NCBI RefSeq assembly: GCF_003259955.1
Contig: NZ_QLMK01000009.1
Location: 1-64,000 of the forward strand
DNA length: 64,000 nucleotides
From: Falsochrobactrum ovis
GTDB taxonomy: Bacteria > Pseudomonadota > Alphaproteobacteria > Rhizobiales > Rhizobiaceae
Direction of reading: 5' to 3'
The notes beneath the pieces are model-generated. The model saw only the letters and a program-made list of their open reading frames with translations. It did no database searches and was not told the DNA's origin. The translations under genes and the position numbers were made by a program. Positions 1 to 6,979 of the stretch are shown piece by piece; positions within the stretch are counted from its first letter, which is position 1; every line of letters begins with the position of its first letter.

Positions 1-165
1 AGCGCCGCTACAAACGGCGCAACCGGATCGAGATCATGTTCGGGCGTCTAAAAGACTGGCGACGTGTCGCTACGCGCTACGACAGGTGCCCTATGACCTT
101 CTTCTCTGCCATCGCTCTCGCCGCAACCGTTATCTTCTGGCTATGAGCAATGAGTCCTGAGCCTA
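1..165 (+). mobile_element. 3' end of an IS5-family insertion sequence (transposase C-terminus)
   Basis: Positions 3-146 read as the last 47 codons of a DDE transposase, ending in a TGA at 144-146. The pattern RRNRIEIMFGRLKDWRRV, followed by a Tyr-Asp-Arg and a short hydrophobic tail ending FWL, is typical of the C-terminal YREK-type region of IS5-family enzymes. The rest of the IS lies off the left edge. The exact right end cannot be fixed because the left inverted repeat is missing; it probably lies within about 20 bases after the stop codon (around 150-165). The element sits directly against a truncated glycosyltransferase reading frame. Confidence 0.85.
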
Positions 166-681
166 GCAGATGTTTGTCGTCCGGCGAACAGACTTCCCCG
201 TGGTAAGTGGAAAAAGAAAGACGCTGCTTACCGAATAAAACGCATTGTGAGCCTGTTTCTTTACAAACCTAACCTCTCTCAGTCAGGCTATGTCGATCAG
301 ATCGCAGGTTTTGGTGGTGTTCTGGTCCGTCCTGATTGGTTTGATGACAAATTTTATGACATTCCAGATGTGATGTGGACCGTTGATGATCCGTGGATTT
401 CCGGACATCTTGAGCGTCGCGGCATTCCGATTTGGATGACGGGCAAAAGAAAATATTTGCCGGAAACTGAAGGCGCTAGGGTCGATAGCTTGCTCAATCT
501 GGTTGAAGAGGGACATGACCGAACCCGAGCAGATATTGCGGTGATTGATTATTTCCGAAAGCATTACGGCATCTGGAAAAAAGCTGGCAATTGGGTTGAA
601 ACTTATTCGGTACGCACCGCACCAATGCGGGAGCTTGTCCGGAGAAGAATAGAAGAGTTACAAATGCAGGGCCGGATCTGA
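154..681 (+). pseudogene. 5'-truncated glycosyltransferase-like gene, interrupted by the IS
   Basis: An open frame runs without a stop from 154, inside or just after the IS end, to 681. The protein from GTG 247 is 144 residues. Motifs such as GFGGVLVRPDWF, TVDDPWISGHLERRGIPIW and KYLPETEGARVD resemble the C-terminal half of family 2/family A glycosyltransferases of Rhizobiales. The frame upstream of 247 (RGKWKKKDAAYRIKRIV) also looks like native protein, so 247 is not the original start. The nucleotide-sugar-binding N-terminal half is missing, so the product is probably inactive. That the IS caused the loss is inferred from the junction. Confidence 0.7.
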
Positions 682-745
682 TCCGGCTTATGCTTGCGCC
701 GCACTAGACATCAGCCTACTGCAGCTATCGTATTAAATTCATTTG

Positions 746-767
746 AGAAAAAAGTTCCGCTGAACTT
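746..767 (-). terminator. Rho-independent terminator, ancestral 3' flank of tRNA-Leu
   Basis: On the minus strand AAGTTC pairs with GAACTT (plus-strand arms 752-757 and 762-767) around a 4-base loop, followed by six T's. It lies just outside the left copy of the tRNA-Leu att repeat. It is therefore probably the terminator the tRNA gene used before the element integrated. Confidence 0.6.
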
Positions 768-769
768 AA

Positions 770-787
770 ATGGTGCGGTCGAGAAGA
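770..787. repeat. Left att-type direct repeat (partial tRNA-Leu 3' end)
   Basis: The 18-base sequence atggtgcggtcgagaaga recurs exactly at 3370-3387, where it is the 3' end of an intact tRNA-Leu(GAG). Duplication of a tRNA 3' end is the usual mark of tyrosine-recombinase integration. The repeats bound a 2.6 kb element with phage remnants and a HEPN protein. Confidence 0.8.
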
Positions 788-801
788 TCTTTAAACACCT
801 T

Positions 802-826
802 AAAAAAACCCGTAAAATAACGGATT
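802..826 (-). terminator. Minus-strand terminator at the left end of the element
   Basis: Arms at 807-813 and 820-826 form a 7-bp stem with one G-T pair and a 6-base loop. On the minus strand the stem runs into seven T's. It lies about 280 bases downstream of the HEPN gene stop and could end its transcript. Confidence 0.5.
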
Positions 827-827
827 A

Positions 828-893
828 GGTGTCCCACGGAAACGGAAATCGGCGCATTAAATAACAATAGGTTAGCATATGGGTGTCCCACGG
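828..893. repeat. Pair of 12-bp direct repeats beside the att site
   Basis: The sequence ggtgtcccacgg occurs at 828-839 and again at 882-893, start to start 54 bases. Short spaced direct repeats next to an att core are typical of integrase arm-binding or excisionase sites. That role is inferred; no integrase gene is present to match them to. Confidence 0.5.
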
Positions 894-1105
894 TTTCAAT
901 GAGCTCAGATTAGCTGCGCGAGCATTTTCTCCGCTACATAAGTAGCGACTAGAGCTCTTATATTTTCAGGGACAAATCGGTTTTTACGGCCTTTCAGTCA
1001 TTACCGGCGAACCCAATAAATTCAAAATTAGTCGTTCAGAAGCGAGTGTAGTTCATTATACCCATTTGACGAATCGTGAAGATCAACGTGGTTGTTATAA
1101 GTCGG
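894..1105. other. Intergenic stretch inside the element
   Basis: Beyond the direct repeats and the terminator to their left, I see no coding frame or other structure between the att end and the HEPN gene stop. The whole gap from 682 to 1105 is therefore non-coding apart from the sites listed. Confidence 0.5.
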
Positions 1106-2395
1106 TCAAATTCCAAGTTTTGTGCCGAAGCTCGCTTTCTTAAGACTGTCGATGAAGTCTGAATGTTTGACAGTAAGGTCAGCACGACGCAAAAGAATCT
1201 GAGTTATCGTCCAAGCAATATAGTGAACGTTGTTGACCTCGATCTGGGCCACGGCTCGCTCTCCACTGTGAACAATGCGCGACCGGAGATCATAATGCTT
1301 CTTGAGGCTTGTATATAATGCCAGCCTCGTATCGGGCTTCTCGCTCCATATCACTCCTGCATATCGTGAAATTGTTTCCGTGACAGGACCATCTTTACTC
1401 CCCGAAAGTAGCGCTTCAATCGTGGTGAAAAAGAAGAGCACTCGCTCCGCAGGTTCTTGGGCACGGCGTGCTCGGGTCAGCCATCCCAACGCCTGTTGCA
1501 TACGTTCTGCTAGCGTGTTGCGCTCGGGATTGAATACCTGCTCCGCAACCTTAATCACACTCGAGCTATTGAGAACATCGATGATATCGGCATCAAGTTC
1601 GTACCAAGGCGCAGCCGAGCTCCCGCCGAAGGCTGGACCATTAGGGCCAATACGCAAGCCTTGGGATTGGGCGGACTGTGGGGAAATGGGATGCGGTTCG
1701 ATATCTGCTAGTTTGGGGAATAACCCCTTCGGCCCGTTGTAGTGCAGGCGAACGAAACTAATCGCCACATCGATAAACCATAGAGCCTGTAGCTCCAGTC
1801 CTTTCGGCATCCCCTGTACCGACACATCCCAGCAAAGAGCCGGAAGATGGATATGCGTTTCGAAAGAACTTCCCTCTCTTATGATGGTGAAGGCGTTCTT
1901 TTCTTGAGCAGGCGGAGAAATTCGGAGAACTGATGATAGACTTTCTACCTCTTGTCGAATTGTTTCACGCGTGGTTATCCGAACAGGCCCAACCCTCACC
2001 TCATCTAAATTACCTATGAAACGAAAAAGGGGGTTCGGACGAATTATGCGATACCGTGTCGTCGCCGCGTCACTGATACCAACTGCTATCGCTTTAGCTA
2101 TATCTTTTACGCTATCGGTTCCACTGCTGCTGAATGCGAGACTGCGGGCGACTTCTTCGACTGATTTCTGATGAATGCGGCTTGTGCCGAAGACTTTTAC
2201 CGCTCGGGCCGACAAATTTCGCGAAGCATCGATGAGTTCCTCGGTGAACTCCACAGTGCCGTGCCCACCACTGCTAAACCCTTTGCTTGAATCCTTCAGA
2301 AGCGCATGAAACACTTCTTCGCTCTCAACGAGCGCAGCCTGAAACGCCTTGACAAACACTTCTGCGAGTTGGACCAACTGATGATGATTAGCCAT
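1106..2395 (-). CDS. Apea-like HEPN domain protein, cargo of a tRNA-Leu element
   Basis: This 429-residue protein has no signal peptide or membrane segment. The last third, roughly residues 305-400, resembles the Apea-like HEPN domain: a helix with ERVLFFFTTIEALLSG, a loop with ETISRYAGVIW, then HYDLRSRIVHSGE. The last piece contains an R-x4-H motif (about R371 and H376), the catalytic signature of HEPN ribonucleases. The N-terminal 300 residues match nothing I recognise and may be a sensor. The start is the ATG at 2395, which has no strong Shine-Dalgarno; a 7-bp inverted repeat lies just upstream. It is the only intact large gene of the element. HEPN proteins in such places are often defence or toxin RNases; that function here is inference, and no antitoxin gene is visible. 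Confidence 0.75.
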   Translation of the reverse strand: MANHHQLVQLAEVFVKAFQAALVESEEVFHALLKDSSKGFSSGGHGTVEFTEELIDASRNLSARAVKVFGTSRIHQKSVEEVARSLAFSSSGTDSVKDIAKAIAVGISDAATTRYRIIRPNPLFRFIGNLDEVRVGPVRITTRETIRQEVESLSSVLRISPPAQEKNAFTIIREGSSFETHIHLPALCWDVSVQGMPKGLELQALWFIDVAISFVRLHYNGPKGLFPKLADIEPHPISPQSAQSQGLRIGPNGPAFGGSSAAPWYELDADIIDVLNSSSVIKVAEQVFNPERNTLAERMQQALGWLTRARRAQEPAERVLFFFTTIEALLSGSKDGPVTETISRYAGVIWSEKPDTRLALYTSLKKHYDLRSRIVHSGERAVAQIEVNNVHYIAWTITQILLRRADLTVKHSDFIDSLKKASFGTKLGI

Positions 2396-2421
2396 ACGGT
2401 TTTAGCTCAGTTTATTGTTTT

Positions 2422-2451
2422 ACTAGGACTCATAACGATCACTATCCTAGT
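2422..2451. promoter_or_regulatory. Inverted repeat upstream of the HEPN gene (possible operator)
   Basis: ACTAGGA at 2422-2428 is the exact reverse complement of TCCTAGT at 2445-2451, with a 16-base spacer. The centre lies about 40 bases upstream of the HEPN start codon, where an operator overlapping the promoter would be expected. The spacing of arms suits a dimeric repressor. The binding protein is unknown. Confidence 0.4.
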
Positions 2452-2671
2452 CTCCGTACGATGTCTTGAGGCATACGTTACCCACATCACGCTTTATGTG
2501 CGAACAAGAGACCCATCGGCGATTTCTTGAGTTCCTTATGCGCGTTTTTGATATCCATGAAGCGCGGGCGGGCGGGATGTTCCCGAGCCACTCCATATCT
2601 GTCTCTGCGACTCGCTGCAGGCCCTTAACCATATGTAGAAATATGCCGGACCGGTAGCAAGTGCAGGCGGT

Positions 2672-2895
2672 GTGGAATTTAACGAAGCTGCGGCCGCTCT
2701 TTCGCTTATGGATAATGCTGGTAGCGGTGTCACGGAATGGGTGAGTGGAAACTCAATGCCGTTTGGGATGGTGTCACTGCGCGGGTCAATAAGGTCAAAA
2801 ATTCCTTCTACAATCTTTATGACGCTGTTGTGGAGAATTCCTACATTCCTGACATGGTTGTCGAGATTGGCGAATGGCTGCGGGGCAGGGTGTAG
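2672..2895 (+). pseudogene. Remnant of a phage tail tape-measure protein
   Basis: From 2737 to the TAG at 2893-2895 the frame reads VWDGVTARVNKVKNSFYNLY followed by DAVVENSYIPDMV and a Trp-containing end. The NSYIPDM element is characteristic of the C-terminal part of Caudovirales tape-measure proteins. Just upstream, in another frame from about 2672, ALSLMDNAGSGVTEW could be the preceding portion shifted by a frame change near 2735. Only some 50-70 residues of a protein normally over 600 long remain. This shows a phage origin for part of the element. Confidence 0.65.
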
Positions 2896-2950
2896 CATCA
2901 CATAATTCTTATGGAAAATCGCGGGGCTGTTGGAAATGATGGAGAAAAAC

Positions 2951-3235
2951 ATGCCAGACGAGCAGGATCTGCGATCCCGCATGAATGCCGCAGAACATCA
3001 AATCACTTCTATAATTCCGCATTTGACAGCGTTGGAGCAATGGCAGCGCAAATCAGAGATAGACGGTGCGCGCGACGGGGAGCGCTGGAAGAACGTGGAC
3101 AAGCGATTTGATGAACTCGACAATAAGATCGAGAAGGTAAGCGGCATTCTGTCAAAAATTATGTGGCTGGTCGTGTCCGGCCTTGTCATGGCCTTCGTCG
3201 CTTTTGTCGTCAGCAGCGGGTTAAAAGCGATTTAA
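2951..3235 (+). CDS. Small coiled-coil protein with C-terminal membrane helix, phage-associated
   Basis: This 94-residue protein starts at the ATG at 2951, preceded by GGAG at a good distance; a longer in-frame start at 2930 lacks such a site. Residues 5-65 are polar and helical with heptad-like spacing (VDKRFDELDNKIEKVSGIL). Residues about 70-90 form one hydrophobic helix (MWLVVSGLVMAFVAFVV). This layout is common among small phage proteins next to tail or lysis genes, including XhlA-like holin partners. It lies 55 bases after the tape-measure remnant. I cannot assign a family; a holin-related role is only a possibility. Confidence 0.6.
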   Translation: MPDEQDLRSRMNAAEHQITSIIPHLTALEQWQRKSEIDGARDGERWKNVDKRFDELDNKIEKVSGILSKIMWLVVSGLVMAFVAFVVSSGLKAI

Positions 3236-3344
3236 AGGTGAGGGAACCGTTTTGAGTTTCTCAATAAAATCAATGGGTGATTTAGGATGTGAGGTGAGGG
3301 GCTTGGCAAGTTGCGATGATTGTTAACCTGCTGATTTTGTTAGT

Positions 3345-3368
3345 AAATTTAAGCTTAATCAGCTTAAA
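3345..3368 (-). terminator. Hairpin following tRNA-Leu(GAG), supplied by the element
   Basis: Arms TTTAAGCT (3348-3355) and AGCTTAAA (3361-3368) form a perfect 8-bp stem with a 5-base loop. On the minus strand the stem ends in TTTA. It begins 2 bases after the tRNA 3' end and would replace the original terminator at 746-767, which was displaced by integration. The T tract is short, so termination may be weak. Confidence 0.45.
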
Positions 3369-3369
3369 C

Positions 3370-3387
3370 ATGGTGCGGTCGAGAAGA
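3370..3387. repeat. Right att-type direct repeat, within the tRNA-Leu 3' end
   Basis: This is the second copy of the 18-base repeat also at 770-787. It contains the CCA end and the 3' acceptor strand of the tRNA, so integration here keeps the tRNA gene intact. Confidence 0.8.
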
Positions 3388-3455
3388 CTCGAACTTCCAC
3401 GGGTTGCCCCACAGCGACCTCAACGCTGCGCGTCTACCAATTCCGCCACGACCGC
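3371..3455 (-). tRNA. tRNA-Leu(GAG)
   Basis: The 85-base minus-strand gene folds as a class II tRNA. The acceptor arms are GCGGTCG and CGACCGC, the anticodon stem is CAGCG/CGCTG with a 7-base loop holding GAG, there is a long variable arm, and the T loop is TTCGAGT. The 3' CCA is encoded. It decodes CUC and CUU leucine codons. Its 3' end served as the integration site of the adjacent element. Confidence 0.95.
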
Positions 3456-3489
3456 CCGTGGTAGGAGCCGAACTACGTCGGCGAGAGGG

Positions 3490-3518
3490 CATGTAGCAAA
3501 TCACTTGGGAGCGCACAA
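3490..3518 (-). promoter_or_regulatory. Possible promoter of tRNA-Leu(GAG)
   Basis: On the minus strand TTGTGC (3513-3518) and TACATG (3490-3495) are 17 bases apart, and a GC-rich stretch follows the -10 element, as in stringently controlled stable-RNA promoters. The match to consensus is only moderate. The remaining sequence to 3735 holds no gene I can support. Confidence 0.35.
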
Positions 3519-3735
3519 GCCCCTTGTGCAGGTTCGGGCCATCTTTTTGTGCAGCTTTGTTGAAAAGTCGGGGATTGTGATGAAATATCGCCCTAAAAAG
3601 CCAGAAAACCGGGATTCAATACCGGATTCGATATCGACGGGATCCAAGAAGATCATTCGTCAAAGGGTGTTAATAACGATTTCTGCAGGCCCCAGTGAAG
3701 AATTGCACTGCTTTATTAAAAATAAGAATCGCAGT

Positions 3736-4686
3736 TTAGCGAACGATTCCCTGTAATCGTCGAATATCTTCAATCCGTTTTATGGTCTCGCTATAGCCAA
3801 TATCAATCGCTTCGGCAGCGCGATGAAAATCCGCCAGTCCAATAAGTCCTATAGTGGGCATTATGGATAAGTCTGGCGGGTCCCCGGCCATTCTTGCGCG
3901 GGAGATGCGATCCTGAATTATATTGAATGCCTCCATCATCACGCCAGTGATACCGAGACGGTTTTCTTTTTCACCTCTGGCCGTCGCAGTTGATTGTTTA
4001 AACTTCTGCTGAGCCTGAGCGTTTTTAATTACGGCCGCGCGACCAAACTGGTCGTAATGAAGATTAACTGCCAAAACGAGCCGTTGCTCATACGCTCTGC
4101 AAACCGAAACCGGGACAGGATTTACCAAGGCCCCATCAACCAAAATTCGACCTTGCCAACGTACCGGTTCAAAAACACCAGGAAGAGCATAAGAGGCTCG
4201 CATCGCGTCGATAAGCGGACCTGAAGATATCCAGATCTCGTGACCCGTGTGCAGCTCGGTGCAAACGGCTACAAAAGGTCGGCTGAGACTTTCTAACTCT
4301 ACGCCATCAAGATGCTCTCGCAGGCGGCTGTCGAGCTTCATGCCACCCAATAGGCCGCTGCCACGAAATGTTATATCTACTAGATTGAACATGCGTCGCC
4401 GGGTCAGGCTGCGTGCGAACTCTTCCAGTTCGTCTAGCTTTCCCGCAAGATAACATCCGCCCACCAGCGCGCCGATGGATGTGCCAGCGATCATGGCTAT
4501 TTCAATTCCGGCTTCGTCTAAAGCGCGTAATACCCCGATATGAGCCCAGCCGCGAGCTGCACCGCCGCCAAGAGCAAGCGCAAGTTTTTGAGATTCTCCG
4601 GCTGGATGGATCGTCTCTTCAATGTCAGTTTCAGTCAGTTCGAGGGTGTTTGTTGGTGCCTTCCGTCGTGCTGTCCATGAAAGCAT
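3736..4686 (-). CDS. Patatin-like phospholipase, RssA family
   Basis: This 316-residue protein belongs to the bacterial patatin family of serine acyl hydrolases. The oxyanion-hole glycine run GGGAARGWAHIG, the nucleophile elbow GTSIG and the DGA motif with the catalytic Asp (in ILVDGALVNP) are all present and in order, so the Ser-Asp dyad is intact. I chose the ATG at 4686 because AGGGGAA lies eight bases upstream; an earlier TTG at 4710 lacks this. There is no signal peptide, so it is probably cytosolic or peripheral. It lies downstream of hisI on the same strand, with about 90 bases between. The substrate is unknown; phospholipids are likely for the family. Confidence 0.85.
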   Translation of the reverse strand: MLSWTARRKAPTNTLELTETDIEETIHPAGESQKLALALGGGAARGWAHIGVLRALDEAGIEIAMIAGTSIGALVGGCYLAGKLDELEEFARSLTRRRMFNLVDITFRGSGLLGGMKLDSRLREHLDGVELESLSRPFVAVCTELHTGHEIWISSGPLIDAMRASYALPGVFEPVRWQGRILVDGALVNPVPVSVCRAYEQRLVLAVNLHYDQFGRAAVIKNAQAQQKFKQSTATARGEKENRLGITGVMMEAFNIIQDRISRARMAGDPPDLSIMPTIGLIGLADFHRAAEAIDIGYSETIKRIEDIRRLQGIVR

Positions 4687-4773
4687 TGCGAATGTTCCCC
4701 TATCCAACAAAGACTAGCAGCAGATCGAATTGGATCATATTGCTCATAGGGAGGAGTATGGGATCAGTTAGGC

Positions 4774-5181
4774 TTAGAGGACAAGTCTGATATTTTGCAG
4801 GTCGTCTTCCACGATGACTTTCCGGTAAAAGCAAGAGCGGCGCTCGGTGTGGCAGGTAGGGCCGTCTCCGGCCACTCGCACTTTCAGCCACAGAGCGTCT
4901 TGATCGCAATCAGTGCGTAATTCGACCACAGTTTGGAGGTTGCCAGAGGTTTCCCCCTTTTTCCAAAGCGTGTTGCGCGAGCGCGACCAGTAATGGGCAA
5001 TTCCGGTCTCAAGCGTTAGGCGCAACGCTTCTGAATTCATATGGGCGACCATAAGCAGTTCGCCATCCGCAGCGTCGGTAACTACGGCAGTGATAAGTCC
5101 AGATGCATCAAAGCGCGGCATGAAAACCGCGCCTTCTTCTATTGTCGTTTTATCGGCAGGCTGACGAGGAAAAATGTTCAT
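4774..5181 (-). CDS. hisI: Phosphoribosyl-AMP cyclohydrolase
   Basis: The 135-residue protein opens the adenine ring of phosphoribosyl-AMP in the third step of histidine biosynthesis. Family motifs are visible: [30 protein letters not shown], the metal-binding [10 protein letters not shown] and [12 protein letters not shown]. It is a stand-alone HisI without the HisE pyrophosphohydrolase domain, as usual in alphaproteobacteria. The start is the ATG at 5181, ten bases after the folE stop; the frame stays open upstream but overlaps folE. It is probably cotranscribed with folE. Both enzymes act on purine-ribose rings, although in different pathways. Confidence 0.95.
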   Translation of the reverse strand: MNIFPRQPADKTTIEEGAVFMPRFDASGLITAVVTDAADGELLMVAHMNSEALRLTLETGIAHYWSRSRNTLWKKGETSGNLQTVVELRTDCDQDALWLKVRVAGDGPTCHTERRSCFYRKVIVEDDLQNIRLVL

Positions 5182-5191
5182 GACAACCCCG

Positions 5192-5809
5192 TTAGCGAAC
5201 CAGCTGCATGAAACGCACTTGCTCATCCACCCGTTCTTTAAAAGCGCCGGTGAAGGTCGTTGTAATGGTTGAAGAACCTTGTTTGCGAATGCCGCGCATT
5301 GCCATGCACATATGTTCGGCCTCAATCATTACAGCTACGCCGAGTGGCTTGAGAATACGCTGGATACTGTCGCCAACCTGCGCAGTGATGCTTTCCTGCG
5401 TTTGTAGACGCCGAGCAAAAATATCAACCACGCGTGCAATCTTGGACAAGCCCACGACCTTTCCATCTGGAAGATAAGCTACATGAGCCTTGCCAATGAT
5501 TGGAACCATGTGATGCTCACAATGGGAAAAGAAGGGAATATCTTTCACCAAAACAAGGTCATTATAGCCAGATACTTCCTCAAAAGTAGTTCCAAGCACA
5601 TCTTCGGGGCTCTCGGCATAACCGCCGAACAATTCTGAATAGGATTTTACAACCCGTTTAGGTGTCTCAAGAAGACCTTCTCTGGCAGGGTCTTCACCAG
5701 CCCATAATAAAAGAGTCCTTACGGCTGCCTCGGCTTCAGCCTGAGTGGGCCTGAGAGACTGAACAGGCTGGTCGGAATTTTCAACGGGTTTTAGGATGCG
5801 AGCGTCCAT
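5192..5809 (-). CDS. folE: GTP cyclohydrolase I
   Basis: The 205-residue enzyme converts GTP to dihydroneopterin triphosphate, the entry step of folate synthesis. Visible motifs include the zinc-site [37 protein letters not shown] and [17 protein letters not shown], all typical of the family, and the length is normal. The ATG at 5809 has GGAGAA at a good distance. It leads a short operon with hisI. The other pathway genes, folP, folB and folK, are 38 kb further on at 42.6-44.4 kb. Confidence 0.97.
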   Translation of the reverse strand: MDARILKPVENSDQPVQSLRPTQAEAEAAVRTLLLWAGEDPAREGLLETPKRVVKSYSELFGGYAESPEDVLGTTFEEVSGYNDLVLVKDIPFFSHCEHHMVPIIGKAHVAYLPDGKVVGLSKIARVVDIFARRLQTQESITAQVGDSIQRILKPLGVAVMIEAEHMCMAMRGIRKQGSSTITTTFTGAFKERVDEQVRFMQLVR

Positions 5810-6066
5810 CAGTATTCTCCAGTAGTCTCCCTCTTAAGAGGAGACGAGTTAAACGGACAATACAACGATGCGCTTTGTGAGCGGGCGATGTATTGATCCG
5901 ACAGAACAGGCTGCCGGATGATATGAGCGGCTGCCAATTGCCATGTGATAATCTGCCCATGGCGCAGTCGCCTCTTGCCTATTATATAGACAGTAAAAAG
6001 CAACTTCAAACCACAGCGAGATGACATTTTTTTGTAATTTCGCGGTTGGATGGAAGGATCGTTCCG

Positions 6067-6507
6067 ATGATCGATGATATTTATAATAAACGTATTCTCG
6101 AATTCGCTGGCAACATTGAACGGATTGGGCGGATCGAGGATGCGGATGCAGTAGCAACGGTCCACTCCAAGCTCTGTGGTTCAAAGGTAACTGTCTATTT
6201 GAAGATGGCTAATGGCATCGTCACTGACTTTGCGCATGAAGTGAAAGCCTGTGCACTGGGGCAGGCGTCATCATCAGTCATGGCGCGAAATATTATTGGT
6301 ACTTCTGCCGAAGAATTGAAGGCTGCACGCGACGCTATGTATCGGATGCTTCAGGAGGGTGCGGCACCGCCACAAGGACGATTTGCCGATCTAAAATATT
6401 TTGAACCTGTTCGGGAATATAAAGCGCGACATGCTTCAACACTACTGACGTTTGATGCGGTCAATGACTGCATAAAGCAAATTGAAGAAAAGGCTAAGGC
6501 TGCCTAA
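6067..6507 (+). CDS. IscU/NifU-like iron-sulfur cluster scaffold protein
   Basis: This 146-residue protein matches the IscU/NifU N-terminal family. It has the first two cysteine sites, SKLCGSKV near residue 37 and EVKACALGQASSSV near residue 65. The third conserved cysteine of classical IscU appears to be replaced in the segment YKARHASTLLTFDAV, which is usual for this alphaproteobacterial subgroup; a lone Cys follows near residue 137. It may therefore be a scaffold or carrier of the SUF-type system rather than a true IscU. The start is the ATG at 6067 with AAGGA upstream. Its stop overlaps the yidD start by one base, so translation is probably coupled. Confidence 0.85.
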   Translation: MIDDIYNKRILEFAGNIERIGRIEDADAVATVHSKLCGSKVTVYLKMANGIVTDFAHEVKACALGQASSSVMARNIIGTSAEELKAARDAMYRMLQEGAAPPQGRFADLKYFEPVREYKARHASTLLTFDAVNDCIKQIEEKAKAA

Positions 6508-6878
6508 TGTGTGTCTGCGGCGGAAAGCATGAGCAGGGTTCGGGCAGGGCGCGCGTATCGCCGAAAAATACCCGCAATTTCACGGATCCGTGGCGAAAAA
6601 CCCCGGGAAGACTGTTTGGAACCTCGCTTATACGTTTTTATCAGTTGACGCTTTCATCATTTATCGGCAATTCCTGCCGTCACTTGCCTACCTGTTCGGA
6701 ATATACATATGAGGCCATTGCGCGTCATGGTTTATGGAATGGTGGCTGGTTGGGTCTGTTTCGCATTGTAAGATGCGGCCCCTTTGGAACACACGGGCTT
6801 GATCCTGTTCCACGGAGCCTGACAAAAGACCAACGCTGGTTTACGCCTTGGCGTTTCTGGCGCAAAAATGAAAGATGA
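6507..6878 (+). CDS. yidD: Membrane protein insertion efficiency factor YidD
   Basis: This 123-residue protein has the YidD core: LIRFYQLTLSSFIG, the cysteine motif CRHLPTCSEYTYEAI, and HGLWNGGWLGLFRIVRC ahead of GTHGLDPVP. YidD is a small amphipathic protein that assists insertion of inner-membrane proteins by YidC. The N-terminal 35 residues are an extension over the usual 70-90 residue form, as seen in other Rhizobiales. The ATG overlaps the preceding stop (TAATG). In many bacteria yidD sits with rnpA and yidC; here it lies between the Fe-S scaffold gene and thrS. Confidence 0.93.
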   Translation: MCVCGGKHEQGSGRARVSPKNTRNFTDPWRKTPGRLFGTSLIRFYQLTLSSFIGNSCRHLPTCSEYTYEAIARHGLWNGGWLGLFRIVRCGPFGTHGLDPVPRSLTKDQRWFTPWRFWRKNER

Positions 6879-6979
6879 TTTTTCGCTCGATGGAGCGAAG
6901 TATAACTATTATGCAAACTCTTGCATAATATTCGGAAACCACCCGCAATCGTTGGCGGGACTGGATAAGGAAGAACAGA

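Noticed and set aside
2447-2632. 61-codon minus-strand frame containing DMEWLGNIP, reminiscent of restriction HsdS subunits
   Set aside because: A single short match of this kind is too little; the rest of the frame shows no target-recognition features.
3316-3756. 146-codon plus-strand frame across tRNA-Leu(GAG)
   Set aside because: It runs through the tRNA gene and into the end of the patatin gene, and has no protein-like features.
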